NCBI RefSeq assembly: GCF_031844705.1
Contig: NZ_CP134609.1
Coordinates: 7,254,001-7,318,000, forward strand
Length of the DNA: 64,000 nucleotides
Source: Streptomyces sp. ITFR-16
Lineage (GTDB): Bacteria; Actinomycetota; Actinomycetes; Streptomycetales; Streptomycetaceae
Reading direction: 5' to 3'
Position numbers and translations under genes: made by a program. Under the pieces are notes generated by a model. The model saw only the letters and a program-made list of their open reading frames with translations. It was not told the DNA's origin and did not search any database. Numbering within the stretch: the stretch's first letter is position 1; each line of letters starts with the position of its first letter. Below are positions 39,648-48,065 of this stretch, piece after piece.

Positions 39648-40520
39648 TCAGGCGGGGACGCCCTCGCCGGACAGGCTCGTCGGCGGCCCGGTGACCAGGC
39701 TCTCCAGCCCGGACCACATCGCGAGGCCCTCGTCCTTGAGCAGCCGGGTGCCCTTCTCGCAGAGCGCCTCGTCGCCCCGGGCCCGCGCGCTGAACTCCTC
39801 CGGCGTGTCGCCGAACCACTCGCGCAGCCGCCGCGACTCCGCGAGCAGGTCGGTGAGCAGCCGCCGTTCGCCGGGATGGAGCCGGGGGGCGCCCGTTCCG
39901 TCCCGGAGGACGCCGAGCCGGTGCACGTACGCGTGGACGCCGTTCAGCAGTTCGCCGGAGGGCATCTCCATGGGGAAGCGGTCGGCCGGCAGGAACACCC
40001 GGTCGTACGCGCCGTCGGGGGTGAAGACGCCCTCGCTGTGGTCGATGATCTCCAACTGCACCGCGTCCAGCCAGGTGACGAACAGCCGGCGCGTGCGGCC
40101 CGGCGCGTGGAACGGGGACGCCGAGACGTAGCCGAGCGGGCTGACATGGGCGGAGACCCCGACCTCGACGCCCGTGGCGCGCACCTCGGTCATCGGGATG
40201 GTCGAGGAGACGCCCAGCCCGGTCATCTTGTACCGGAGCTGCCCCGGGCAGGCGTTCGAGCCGACCGAGAGCACGGGCACCCGGTCGGCGGTCAGCGGCT
40301 CACCGGCGTCCGCGAGCACCTGGTCGAGCGGCATCCGCCGGCCCGCGTCCGCGCTCTCGACCGGCCACCGGTCCAGCCCCTGGTCCGCCTCGGGACACAG
40401 CCTCAGATACGTGTCCCCGTGCAGCAGACCCGACTCCGCGGGCCAGGCCCCCGGATAGATCAGCGGCTGCTCGCGCGGCGCTGCGTCGAGGACGAGAGCC
40501 TCAAGCGTGCGTTCGTTCAC
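39648..40520 (-). CDS. Unrecognised conserved-looking protein, 290 residues
   Basis: I cannot name the family. The protein is soluble and without signal peptide. A central region (VPVLSVGSNACPGQLRYKM, then STIPMTEVRATGVEVGVSAH, then RRLFVTWLDAVQLEIIDHSE) resembles the order of elements in gamma-glutamylcyclotransferase-like folds (an S/YGSN loop, a beta barrel strand and a WLxxxQLxxLDxxE segment), but this is a weak impression. The C-terminal third is helical and charged. GTG 40520 is a possible start; ATG 40555 would add 12 residues. It converges with the DUF6986 gene and is separated by 74 bases from the LacI gene upstream. Confidence 0.6.
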   Translation of the reverse strand: MNERTLEALVLDAAPREQPLIYPGAWPAESGLLHGDTYLRLCPEADQGLDRWPVESADAGRRMPLDQVLADAGEPLTADRVPVLSVGSNACPGQLRYKMTGLGVSSTIPMTEVRATGVEVGVSAHVSPLGYVSASPFHAPGRTRRLFVTWLDAVQLEIIDHSEGVFTPDGAYDRVFLPADRFPMEMPSGELLNGVHAYVHRLGVLRDGTGAPRLHPGERRLLTDLLAESRRLREWFGDTPEEFSARARGDEALCEKGTRLLKDEGLAMWSGLESLVTGPPTSLSGEGVPA

Positions 40521-40594
40521 CTGACTTCTGAACCTTTCCCCGGGAAGCGACCCCATGGCGGTGTCGCATGGCGGGTCACAGTACCCAAGTGACG

Positions 40595-41623
40595 TCAGGA
40601 CGGGCGCAGTTCGCCCGAACCCCGGGCGATCAGCCGCGTCGGGAGCTTCACCCGGGCCGTGGGGTGGTCGGCCCCGTCCAGGCGCCGGAAGAGGTGCTCG
40701 GCGGCGGTACGTCCGACGGCGGCGGCGTCCTGGGAGATGACGGTGATCCCGAGCAGGTCCGCGAGTTCGATGTCGTCGAAGCCGACCAGGGCGACCGGCC
40801 GCTCCCGGTCCGCCAGGGCGCGCACCACGGTCACGGTCACCCGGTTGTTGCCGGAGAAGAGCGCCGTGACGGGTTCCGGTCCCGAGAGCATGGTCTCGGC
40901 GGCGCGGCGGACCCGCTCGGGCTCCGTGGAGCCGAGGGAGACCCAGGAGTCCTCGACGGTTATCCCCGCGTCGGTCATCGCGGTGTGATAGCCGCGCAGC
41001 CGCTCGGTGGCGGTGTGGATGCGCGGCTGGTCCCCGATGAAACCGATCCGGCGGTGGCCGTGGGCGATCAGATGGGCGACGCCCTCCCGGGCGCCGCCGA
41101 AGCTGTCCGAGAGCACCATGTCGGCGTCGATGCGTCCCGCCGGGCGGTCCACGAAGACCGTCGCTATGCCCGCCTTGATCTCCGGCTCCAGATAGCGGTG
41201 GTCGTCCCCGGCGGGGATCACGATCAGCCCGTCGACCCGCCGGGCGCACAGCGCGAGGACGAGCTCCTGCTCACGGTCCGGGTCCTCGGCGCTGGAGCCG
41301 TTGATGAGCAGCGCGCCGTGCGCACGGGCCACCTCCTCCACGGCGCGGCTCAGCGGCCCGTAGAACGGGTCGGCGAGATCCTCCAGCACCAGGCCGATGG
41401 AGGCCGTACGGCCCTTGCGGAGCACCCGCGCGCTGTCGTTGCGGCGGAAGCCCAGCGCGTCGATGGCCTCCTGGACCCGGCGCTCGGTGTCGGGCGTGAC
41501 GCCCGGCTCGCTGTTGACCACGCGCGAGACCGTCTTGAGGCCCACTCCGGCCCGGGCGGCCACATCCTTCATGGTCGGCCGGTTGCCGTAACGGGGCTCG
41601 GGATGACGGGTGGTCTCGGCCAC
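40595..41623 (-). CDS. LacI-family transcriptional regulator
   Basis: A 342-residue repressor. The helix-turn-helix is MKDVAARAGVGLKTVSRVVN, followed by hinge-helix DALGFRRNDSARVLRKGRTA and a sugar-binding effector domain (VLEDLADPFYGPLSRAVEEV through FDDIELADLLGITVISQ). GTG 41623 is chosen; the longer ATG start at 41725 would sit inside the operator at 41721-41732 and encode a low-complexity N-terminus. Divergent from the ROK kinase gene with a perfect operator core between them, so autoregulation and control of the kinase are likely. It may also act on the GH92 promoter at 341, which has the same core. Confidence 0.9.
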   Translation of the reverse strand: MAETTRHPEPRYGNRPTMKDVAARAGVGLKTVSRVVNSEPGVTPDTERRVQEAIDALGFRRNDSARVLRKGRTASIGLVLEDLADPFYGPLSRAVEEVARAHGALLINGSSAEDPDREQELVLALCARRVDGLIVIPAGDDHRYLEPEIKAGIATVFVDRPAGRIDADMVLSDSFGGAREGVAHLIAHGHRRIGFIGDQPRIHTATERLRGYHTAMTDAGITVEDSWVSLGSTEPERVRRAAETMLSGPEPVTALFSGNNRVTVTVVRALADRERPVALVGFDDIELADLLGITVISQDAAAVGRTAAEHLFRRLDGADHPTARVKLPTRLIARGSGELRPS

Positions 41624-41718
41624 GGTGCGCTGTCCTGTCGTCGGGTGCGGGCGGTCCGGCGGGGTCGCGGAGGGTACCGCGGAAGGGGGCCGGAGGCTGT
41701 GGCGTCGAGCATAGGCCC

Positions 41719-41734
41719 TGGACAACGTTGTCAG
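41719..41734. promoter_or_regulatory. LacI operator in the LacI/ROK intergenic region
   Basis: GACAACGTTGTC at 41721-41732 is a perfect 12-base palindrome, identical to the core of the operator at 341-356. It lies about 95 bases upstream of the LacI start and 75 bases upstream of the ROK kinase start. Confidence 0.75.
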
Positions 41735-41806
41735 CTGAATAGAGACTATGCAGACTATTCACTGAAGCCGCAGGTCCCACCCCCTCACCACCCGGAGCCC
41801 TCACCG

Positions 41807-42757
41807 ATGCATACCGACCTCGTCGCCGCGCTGGACATCGGCGGCACCAAGATCGCCGGCGCGTTGGTGGACGGTGACGGCCGCCTCGTCGTGCGCGCGC
41901 AGCGCCCGACACCGGCCCGCGAGAGCGGCGAGAAGGTCATGGCAGCGGTGGGCGACGTGCTGGCCGAACTGACCGCGTCGCCGCGCTGGGGCCAGGCCTC
42001 GGCCGTCGGCATCGGCAGCGCCGGCCCGGTGGACGCCGCCACGGGGACGGTCAGTCCCGTCAACGTGCCCGGCTGGCGGGGCTTCCCGCTGGTGGAGCGG
42101 GTCGCAGCGGCGACCGGCGGGCTGCCGGTCGAGCTGGTCGGCGACGGGGTCGCGATCACGGCGGCGGAGCACTGGCTGGGCGCGGCCCGAGGCCACGACA
42201 ACGCGCTGTGCATGGTCGTGTCGACCGGCGTCGGCGGCGGGCTCGTCCTGGGCGGCGCGCTGCACCCCGGGCCGAGCGGCAACGCGGGCCACATCGGGCA
42301 CATCAGCGTGGACCTCGACGGCGACCCGTGCCCCTGCGGTGCCCGGGGCTGCGTCGAGCGCATCGCCAGCGGCCCCAACATCGCGCGCCGCGCCCTGGAG
42401 GGCGGCTGGCGTCCCGGCCGGGACGGCGACACGTCCGCGGTGGCGGTGGCGGCGGCCGCACGGGCCGGTGACCCGGTCGCCGTCGCCTCCTTCGAGCGCG
42501 CCGCGCAGGCACTGGCCGCGGGGATCGCCGCCACCGCCACCCTGGTCGAGATCGACATCGCGGTGATCGGCGGAGGTGTGGCCGGGGCGGGCGACATCCT
42601 GTTCGCGCCCCTGCGCACCGCCCTGCGCCGGTACGCCACGCTGTCGTTCGTCCAGCAGCTGACGGTGGTGCCGGCGGTCATGGGTAACGACGCCGGACTG
42701 GTGGGCGCGGCGGCGGCCGCCTTCGCCACGCGCGCGGGCGGGGTCGTTCCCGTCTAG
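41807..42757 (+). CDS. ROK-family sugar kinase (NanK-like)
   Basis: A 316-residue cytosolic sugar kinase using ATP. The phosphate loop is ALDIGGTKIAGALVDGDG; ATP-binding STGVGGGLVLGG; the zinc motif GHIGHISVDLDGDPCPCGAR then GCVERIASG gives H165, C175, C177 and C182. The double GHxGH with IASG resembles N-acetylmannosamine kinases (NanK), where glucokinases have GExGH. The catalytic aspartate would be D113 in ELVGDGVAITAAEHW; the usual NDxN context is changed to GDGV, so activity should be tested. ATG 41807 has GGAG upstream. There is no HTH, so it is a kinase and not a regulator. Divergent from LacI and probably controlled by it. Confidence 0.85.
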   Translation: MHTDLVAALDIGGTKIAGALVDGDGRLVVRAQRPTPARESGEKVMAAVGDVLAELTASPRWGQASAVGIGSAGPVDAATGTVSPVNVPGWRGFPLVERVAAATGGLPVELVGDGVAITAAEHWLGAARGHDNALCMVVSTGVGGGLVLGGALHPGPSGNAGHIGHISVDLDGDPCPCGARGCVERIASGPNIARRALEGGWRPGRDGDTSAVAVAAAARAGDPVAVASFERAAQALAAGIAATATLVEIDIAVIGGGVAGAGDILFAPLRTALRRYATLSFVQQLTVVPAVMGNDAGLVGAAAAAFATRAGGVVPV

Positions 42758-42776
42758 CGCCCTGATCGGGCCTGTC

Positions 42777-43109
42777 CTACGCCTCGGGCGCCTGACCGGT
42801 CTCGAAGTGGGAGATCTTCCCGTCCTCCACGGTGAACCGCCAGGCGGTCCGCATCGCTCCCCAGGTGTCGTTGCTGTAGGTGGCGACGAGCGCGCGCCCG
42901 CCGTCGGTCTCGGTCTCGATGTCCATGTGCCCGTTCGAGGAGAAGATCTCCTTGTCGGTCCACTCCCGCAGATCGCGGGCCGAGCCGTCGTCGGACATGG
43001 TGGCGTCCGGTGTGAGGAGGCCGAAGAAGGCCTCCCGGTCGTTGGCGTTCAGTGCGCCCACGAAGGCGCGCACGACGGGATCGCTGAGCTGTTCCACGGA
43101 AAGAGTCAT
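42777..43109 (-). CDS. NTF2-like (SnoaL/DUF4440-type) small protein
   Basis: A 110-residue cone-shaped NTF2-like fold: N-terminal helices VVRAFVGALNANDREAFFGL, followed by LTPDATMSDDG, a mid-segment IFSSNGHMDIETETDGGRAL, and terminal strands MRTAWRFTVEDGKISHFETG. These proteins may be small isomerases, dehydratases or binding proteins; no catalytic residues can be assigned. ATG 43109 is the clear start. Convergent with the ROK kinase (19 bases between stop codons) and downstream of the GH27 gene on the same strand, with a hairpin in between. Confidence 0.8.
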   Translation of the reverse strand: MTLSVEQLSDPVVRAFVGALNANDREAFFGLLTPDATMSDDGSARDLREWTDKEIFSSNGHMDIETETDGGRALVATYSNDTWGAMRTAWRFTVEDGKISHFETGQAPEA

Positions 43110-43131
43110 GCCCTACCCGTACACCGCTCGG

Positions 43132-43162
43132 GCCGCACGGCCCCGGAACCGGGCCGTGCGGC
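43132..43162 (-). terminator. Hairpin downstream of the GH27 gene
   Basis: A perfect 12-base inverted repeat (43132-43143 and 43151-43162, seven-base loop) 52 bases past the GH27 stop codon and upstream of the NTF2-like start. Confidence 0.7.
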
Positions 43163-43213
43163 GCGTACGGTGTCGGCCGGCCGGACGACCGGCAGGGGCC
43201 GGCCGGCGCGGGT

Positions 43214-45250
43214 TCAGCAGGTGATGCGCAGGTCCGCCCAGTCCGCGTGGTCGGAGTCGACGCCGTCACCGCCGTCGGTGACCACCAGACGGACGACCCG
43301 CGCACCGCTCACATCCGCCGAGAGGGGCTGCGCGGCCATCGCGTTGGTCAGGACCCCGGTGGACGCGGCCTTCGTGCCGTCGGCCCAGATCTCGAAGGCC
43401 ACGCTCCCCTTGTCGCCCTTCTCGTCGTCCACTCCCACCTGTGCCGTCACGGTGGAGCAGGCCCCGCCCGCGTAGTACTCGACGGTGCTGTCCGCGTGCA
43501 CGCCCAGCCCCTTCGCGTACACCTGGCCGCCGATCGTGAGGGGCTTGCCGTCGCCCGCCGCGCTCTCGCCGTTGCTGGTGTCCTTCTCGACGGGTCCGTA
43601 GCCGTTGGACGCGCTGAGCTGCGGCAGATCGCTCAGCTGGCCGCCGCCCGCCGGCGGGGCCACCACCACATGGGCCCGGAACAGGACGGAGGACCGCACC
43701 CGCTCCCCGGCCGGGGAGCGGTACTGGGCCGTGAGGGTCAGGTCGTACGTCCCCGCGGCCGTGCCGGCCGGCGGGGTCACCTGCCAGCGTGTGGTGAGCG
43801 CCCGCCCGGTGGGCAGGACCGTCGCGGTGGTCGCGGAACCGGCCTTCACCCGCCAGCCGGACGGGCCGGTGAGGGCGGCCGAGACCCGCACCGCGGAGGT
43901 ACGCCCCAGATCAGTGACCGAGGTCGTCAGCGGCGCGGTCCGCCCCGCCTCCACCAACGGGCTCCCGGCCACGGCCAGTTCCACGGCCGGCGGATGGGTC
44001 GTCGCGTCGCTGTCGGCGGCGACCCGCAGCAGCACGGTCCCGTGGGCCGGGACGGTCGCCGAGAGACCGCCCGCCGTGTTGCGGGTGATGTGCTCCCACA
44101 GGTCACGCACGGTGTACGCGGAGGCCTTCGGCAGTCCCGCCGCCCCGGCCGTCGTGGAGATCCGCTGCGCCTCGCCCGTCTCGTTGAACAGTGCCACCGC
44201 CCGGCTGCCGTCGCCCATCTCCTTGGCGACGACCCAGCGGCCGCCGTCGGAGGACAGCACGACACCCTGCTTGCCCAGTGGGTCCTGGTCGACGGCGATG
44301 ACCTCCTCGTTGGAGAGGATGTCGAACGTCTCGGGCGTCGCCCTGCGCAGGTCGGCGCCGATGAGCAGAGGGGCGGCCATTACCGACCACATGGAGAAGT
44401 GGGTGCGGTACTCGGTGTCCGTCATCCCGCCGTTCCCGACCTCCAGCATGTCGGGGTCGTTCCAGTGGCCGGGACCCGCGGCCGGGGCGAGCGGCAGATT
44501 CTGCTTCATGATCGACAGCATGCTGCCCCAGCTGTCGTTGATGTCGCCCGTCGTGCGCCAGAGGTTGCCCAGTCCGGCGGCCCACTCCCAGGGTTTGTTC
44601 TCGCCCCATTCGCAGATGCTGTAGACGATGGGCCGGCCGGTGGCGGCCAGCGCGTCCCGCATCGTCGTGTAGCGCTCCTTCGCGTCCACGCCCTGGTTGT
44701 TGCAGTTGTCGTACTTGAGATAGTCGACGCCCCAGTCGGCGAACTGCTGAGCGTCGCTGAACTCATGGCCGAGCGCGCCGGGAAGTCCCACGCTGTCGCA
44801 GGTCCTGGTCCCCGCGCTGGTGTAGATACCGAGCTTCAGGCCCTTCGCGTGCACATAGTCCGCGACGGCCTTGATGCCGTCGGGGAAGCGCACCGGGTCG
44901 GGCTGCAGTTTGCCGTCGGCATCGCGCTCCGGCTTCGCCCAGCAGTCGTCCAGGTTGACGTACTCGTAGCCCGCGTCCTTGAGCCCCTTCTCGACGAAGA
45001 TGTCGGCGATGCCCTTGACCATCGATTCGTTGAAATCGGCTCGGCAGTGGGTGGAGTTCCAGTTGTTGAACCCCATCGGGGGAGTGAGGGCGAGTCCGTT
45101 TGCGGCCTGTGCTCCGGCTGCCGGCGGCGGTACGGGGGACTGCGCGGCGGCGGGAACGGCGACTCCCGCCGTACAGAGAAGGCCTGCGGCCAGCACTCCG
45201 ATGACTCTGCGGCGGCTCGTGGAGATGGGATGGCTGGAGAGATGACGCAT
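43214..45250 (-). CDS. Secreted GH27 alpha-galactosidase with NPCBM domain
   Basis: A 678-residue exported enzyme removing terminal alpha-galactose (retaining). A signal peptide with STSRRRVIGVLAAGLL, Tat-compatible, ends near AAAQS. The GH27 TIM barrel starts at LALTPPMGFNNWNSTHC; nucleophile D181 is in YLKYDNCN, acid/base D236 in WRTTGDINDSW, and HWNDPDMLEVGNGG follows. A C-terminal beta-sandwich and an NEW3-type Ig domain (about 430-530) lead to an NPCBM carbohydrate-binding domain (about 545-678, ending VRLVVTDGGDGVDSDHADWA). AGGAGG precedes ATG 45250. Family activity could also include beta-L-arabinopyranosidase. Physically next to the LacI/ROK pair, so raffinose- or galactomannan-type substrates are plausible. 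Confidence 0.9.
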   Translation of the reverse strand: MRHLSSHPISTSRRRVIGVLAAGLLCTAGVAVPAAAQSPVPPPAAGAQAANGLALTPPMGFNNWNSTHCRADFNESMVKGIADIFVEKGLKDAGYEYVNLDDCWAKPERDADGKLQPDPVRFPDGIKAVADYVHAKGLKLGIYTSAGTRTCDSVGLPGALGHEFSDAQQFADWGVDYLKYDNCNNQGVDAKERYTTMRDALAATGRPIVYSICEWGENKPWEWAAGLGNLWRTTGDINDSWGSMLSIMKQNLPLAPAAGPGHWNDPDMLEVGNGGMTDTEYRTHFSMWSVMAAPLLIGADLRRATPETFDILSNEEVIAVDQDPLGKQGVVLSSDGGRWVVAKEMGDGSRAVALFNETGEAQRISTTAGAAGLPKASAYTVRDLWEHITRNTAGGLSATVPAHGTVLLRVAADSDATTHPPAVELAVAGSPLVEAGRTAPLTTSVTDLGRTSAVRVSAALTGPSGWRVKAGSATTATVLPTGRALTTRWQVTPPAGTAAGTYDLTLTAQYRSPAGERVRSSVLFRAHVVVAPPAGGGQLSDLPQLSASNGYGPVEKDTSNGESAAGDGKPLTIGGQVYAKGLGVHADSTVEYYAGGACSTVTAQVGVDDEKGDKGSVAFEIWADGTKAASTGVLTNAMAAQPLSADVSGARVVRLVVTDGGDGVDSDHADWADLRITC

Positions 45251-45596
45251 CGCCGAGTTCCTCCTGGCTCGTTCCGGATCGGGTGGCACCATGCACATGC
45301 CAATGTGAGCGATTACGTTAGAGCGTGTTGAAGTGTGTTGGAAGGGGTGCGGTAGCTGCTGCTCGATATCTCGTCAAAACCCTTGACGGCCGCTCTGGTT
45401 GGGCGGTGAGATCCAAGAACGCGTTCGGTTGTGTTCGGTCGTACGGCGGATCGGATCTGCCCGGCCGTGCGAACGGACATCGGATGTATCGGCGAAGAGC
45501 CGGTCACGGGGGCGGCGGTCGGAGCCGGCTGCCCGGAATCGGGACTCGGGCCCGCGCCGCGAGGGGAATGTCAGTGGCGGGTGCGATCCTGCGTGC
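45251..45596. promoter_or_regulatory. Upstream region of the GH27 gene with a candidate operator
   Basis: No gene is supported in these 346 bases. GTGAGCGATTAC at 45305-45316 is an imperfect LacI-type dyad (8 of 12 positions symmetric, central CG) 55 bases upstream of the GH27 start. It differs from the AACGTT operators, so another regulator may bind. I see nothing else definite. Confidence 0.35.
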
Positions 45597-45863
45597 ATGG
45601 ACGAGATCATGCGGCGGCGGGTGTACGGCGCCGATCACGACGACCCCGACCCCGGACCCCGCCCGGGGCGCGAGTACCGGGAGCTGGTGGGCGGCCCCCT
45701 CGACGGCCTGTTGCTGGACGTGACCGGCTGGACGGAGGTCGCCCTCAAGGACGGCTCCGCGCTGATCACCGAGATCGGCGCCTACGGGGCGGGCGGCCGC
45801 GCGGAGTACGGTCCGCGCGCCGACGAGCCCTACAAGTGGGACTGGCGCGGGGACACGCCCTAG
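45597..45863 (+). CDS. Small hypothetical acidic protein, 88 residues
   Basis: A soluble protein of a type common in Streptomyces but without known function. It begins MDEIMRRRVYGADHDDPDPG, then YRELVGGPLDGLLLDVTGWT, and ends GPRADEPYKWDWRGDTP. The repeated Asp/Pro/Gly motif and terminal Trp-rich segment look conserved. ATG 45597 is chosen because the domain starts there; the extension upstream is low-complexity. No signal or membrane helix. Stands between the GH27 promoter region and a small convergent gene. Confidence 0.65.
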   Translation: MDEIMRRRVYGADHDDPDPGPRPGREYRELVGGPLDGLLLDVTGWTEVALKDGSALITEIGAYGAGGRAEYGPRADEPYKWDWRGDTP

Positions 45864-45891
45864 GCGGGACGCCCCGTGCCGCTCCCCGGCG

Positions 45892-46068
45892 TCAGCGCCC
45901 CCGGTCCGTGGACTGCTGCGGGACGACCACCAGGAAGGCGTCCTGTTCCAGGTCCATCACGACCTCCGCCGCGAGGCCCTCGCCGCGGCGGGCCGCCGCG
46001 AACTCCTCCGCGGGCCAACTGCCCCGCGGACCGCCTGCGGGGAACTGCTCAAGCACGGTGCGACGCAT
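45892..46068 (-). CDS. Small hypothetical protein, 58 residues
   Basis: A short protein beginning MRRTVLEQFPAGGPRGSWPA, followed by EEFAAARRGEGLAAEVVMDL and ending with FLVVVPQQS. AGGGGG lies upstream of ATG 46068; an in-frame ATG at 46107 has no site. The composition is that of a real protein and similar short frames occur in Streptomyces, but I know of no function. Convergent with the 88-residue gene. Confidence 0.6.
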   Translation of the reverse strand: MRRTVLEQFPAGGPRGSWPAEEFAAARRGEGLAAEVVMDLEQDAFLVVVPQQSTDRGR

Positions 46069-46265
46069 GGTCCACCCCCTGTCGTTCATTCCTGCCGTCC
46101 GCTCCAACGAGGCCCGGCCGCCGCCGTTACGGCCGCCGCCCCAGGACGCCTTCCGGCCGCCCCGGTCGCTTCGCGGCCGTGTTCGTGCAACGGCATCGCC
46201 TCAGTCGTGTTTTCGCGGCAGGGTGTTGCGGGCAAGCCACAGGGGGCTACGGAAGAGGGGGAACC

Positions 46266-47303
46266 GTGATCGTCTGGATCAACGGTGCGTTCGGCGCGGG
46301 CAAGACCAGCGCCGCGCGTGAACTGATCGATCTGATCCCGAACAGCACCTTCTACGACCCGGAACTGACCGGTGTGGGGCTGCGGAGTCTGCTGCCCCAG
46401 AAGAAGCTCGCCGAGGTGACCGACTTCCAGGACCTGCCGATCTGGCGGCGTCTGGTGGTCGACACCTCGGCGGCCCTGCTCGCCGAGGTCGGTGGGGTCC
46501 TGGTGGTGCCGATGACGCTGCTGCGACAGGAGTACCGCGACGAGATATTCGGAGGGCTCGCCTCCAGGCGCATTCCGGTGTGCCATGTGCTGCTCTCACC
46601 AGAGGAAACGATCCTGCGTCAACGGATCGCCGGCCGCGCGGAATTCCCCGCCGACCCGGAGCGCCCCGAGGAGCCCGGACGGCGGGCCCACGAGCACATC
46701 GAGCCCTACCGCTCGGCGCTCGACTGGATCACCGGGGACGCCCACACCGTCGACAACAGCGCGCTCACACCCCGCGAGACCGCCGAGGCCATCGCCGAGG
46801 CCGTGCGCAGCGGCGCGGCCCCGGCCTGCGAGATCGTCCAGACCCCCGACCCCACGGCGGAGACCGTCGCTGCGGGGGTGCTGCTCTTCGACGAACACGA
46901 CCGGGTCCTGCTCGTCGACCCCACCTACAAGCCCGGCTGGGAGTTCCCCGGCGGAGTGGTGGAGGCGGGCGAGGCCCCCGCGCAGGCAGGGATCAGGGAG
47001 GTGGCCGAGGAGATAGGGATCCATCTGCCCCAGGTGCCCCGCCTCCTCGTCATCGACTGGGAGGCGCCCGAACCGCCCGGATACGGCGGACTGCGGCTGC
47101 TCTTCGACGGCGGGCTGCTGCCCGGCGCGGACGCCGCACGGCTGCTGCTGCCCGGATCCGAACTGCGCGGCTGGCGGTTCGTCACCGAACAGGAGGCGGC
47201 CACCCTGCTGCCGCCCACCCGGTACGAACGGCTCCGCTGGGCCCTGCGCGCCCGTGAGCGGTCAGCCGTGCTCAATCTGGAGGCCGGAGTCCCGGTCGGC
47301 TGA
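46266..47303 (+). CDS. P-loop kinase-like/Nudix hydrolase fusion protein
   Basis: A 345-residue two-domain protein. The N-terminal half is a P-loop NTPase of the AAA/kinase kind with Walker A NGAFGAGKTSAA (7-14 core) and an acidic Walker-B-like VGGVLVVPMTLL. The C-terminal half, from about residue 205, is a Nudix hydrolase with the box GGVVEAGEAPAQAGIREVAE followed by EIG (from 229; G-x5-E-x7-REVxEExG intact). Nudix domains cleave nucleoside diphosphates linked to another group. GTG 46266 has GAGGGGGAACC upstream. The fused activities suggest sensing or clearing of a nucleotide derivative phosphorylated by the first domain (inference). The end overlaps the convergent metallo-hydrolase by 42 bases. 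Confidence 0.83.
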   Translation: MIVWINGAFGAGKTSAARELIDLIPNSTFYDPELTGVGLRSLLPQKKLAEVTDFQDLPIWRRLVVDTSAALLAEVGGVLVVPMTLLRQEYRDEIFGGLASRRIPVCHVLLSPEETILRQRIAGRAEFPADPERPEEPGRRAHEHIEPYRSALDWITGDAHTVDNSALTPRETAEAIAEAVRSGAAPACEIVQTPDPTAETVAAGVLLFDEHDRVLLVDPTYKPGWEFPGGVVEAGEAPAQAGIREVAEEIGIHLPQVPRLLVIDWEAPEPPGYGGLRLLFDGGLLPGADAARLLLPGSELRGWRFVTEQEAATLLPPTRYERLRWALRARERSAVLNLEAGVPVG

Positions 47304-47972
47304 GGCCCGCATGACGGACGCGGCGTCGGCGGTGAGCGGATCGCCGTGCCCGAAGCAGACCGTGGCCGCCTCCAGCGCGGCCAGCCGGCGGAACGAGGCC
47401 ACGGCCTGCGCGCGGTCGATGTTGAAGACGCCCAGCATCACCTGTTCCACCGAAGCGACGCAGTCCCCGGTGAACAGCACCCCGTGGTCCGGCAGATGGA
47501 TTCCGATGGACCCCGGGGTGTGGCCGGGGGAGTGGACGACCCGCGCCCCGCCGCCGAAGGGCAGCACCATCCCGTCGGACAGCTCGGTGTCGACCCGGGT
47601 CGGCGGGGCCACCGGCACGGTCAGCCCGTGCGCGTACAGCGGGCGCTCCCAGTCGAGCAGGACCGGTTCGCCGATCTCCTCCTCGCCCCGGATCACCGGT
47701 GCGTCGAGCCGGTGCGCCAGGATCCGCGCGCCGTGGCGGTCGGCGAGCTCCTGGGCGGCGCCGTAGTGGTCGCGATGGCCGTGGGTGATCACGATCCGGG
47801 CGATCCGGCCGGGGTCGTGGCCGAGGCCGCGCACCGCGTCCTCGACGGCGGCAGCGGCGTGGATGTCACCCGCGTCGATCAGGGTCAGTTCCTCCCCGTC
47901 GCGCCAGAGATAGGCCTGACCGATCGCGAAGCGGAACATGTGCAACTGGGGCAGCACTTCGACGAGATCCAT
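47262..47972 (-). CDS. MBL-fold metallo-hydrolase
   Basis: A 236-residue metallo-beta-lactamase-fold hydrolase. The zinc motif is VITHGHRDHYGAA (H64, H66, D68, H69), then VVHSPGHTPGSIGIHLPDHG with the next histidine, GVLFTGDC with the bridging Asp, and CFGHGDPL with the last His. Substrate unknown; glyoxalase-II-like and many other enzymes share these motifs. ATG 47972 is the only start at the fold. Its 3' end overlaps the Nudix fusion gene by 42 bases (antisense). It lies downstream of the M20 gene's 3' end, on the same strand. Confidence 0.9.
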   Translation of the reverse strand: MDLVEVLPQLHMFRFAIGQAYLWRDGEELTLIDAGDIHAAAAVEDAVRGLGHDPGRIARIVITHGHRDHYGAAQELADRHGARILAHRLDAPVIRGEEEIGEPVLLDWERPLYAHGLTVPVAPPTRVDTELSDGMVLPFGGGARVVHSPGHTPGSIGIHLPDHGVLFTGDCVASVEQVMLGVFNIDRAQAVASFRRLAALEAATVCFGHGDPLTADAASVMRASADRDSGLQIEHG

Positions 47973-48065
47973 GCGGTGACCGTACGCAGAAGCGGCCGTT
48001 CACCGCATGGATCTACGCTCTCGGCGAGCTTCGCCCAGCGCGTAGCGGACGCCGGGCGGTCCGGC

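Noticed and set aside
40595..41725. Longer LacI start at 41725
   Set aside because: It would place the operator core inside the coding sequence and add a low-complexity N-terminus without a ribosome site.
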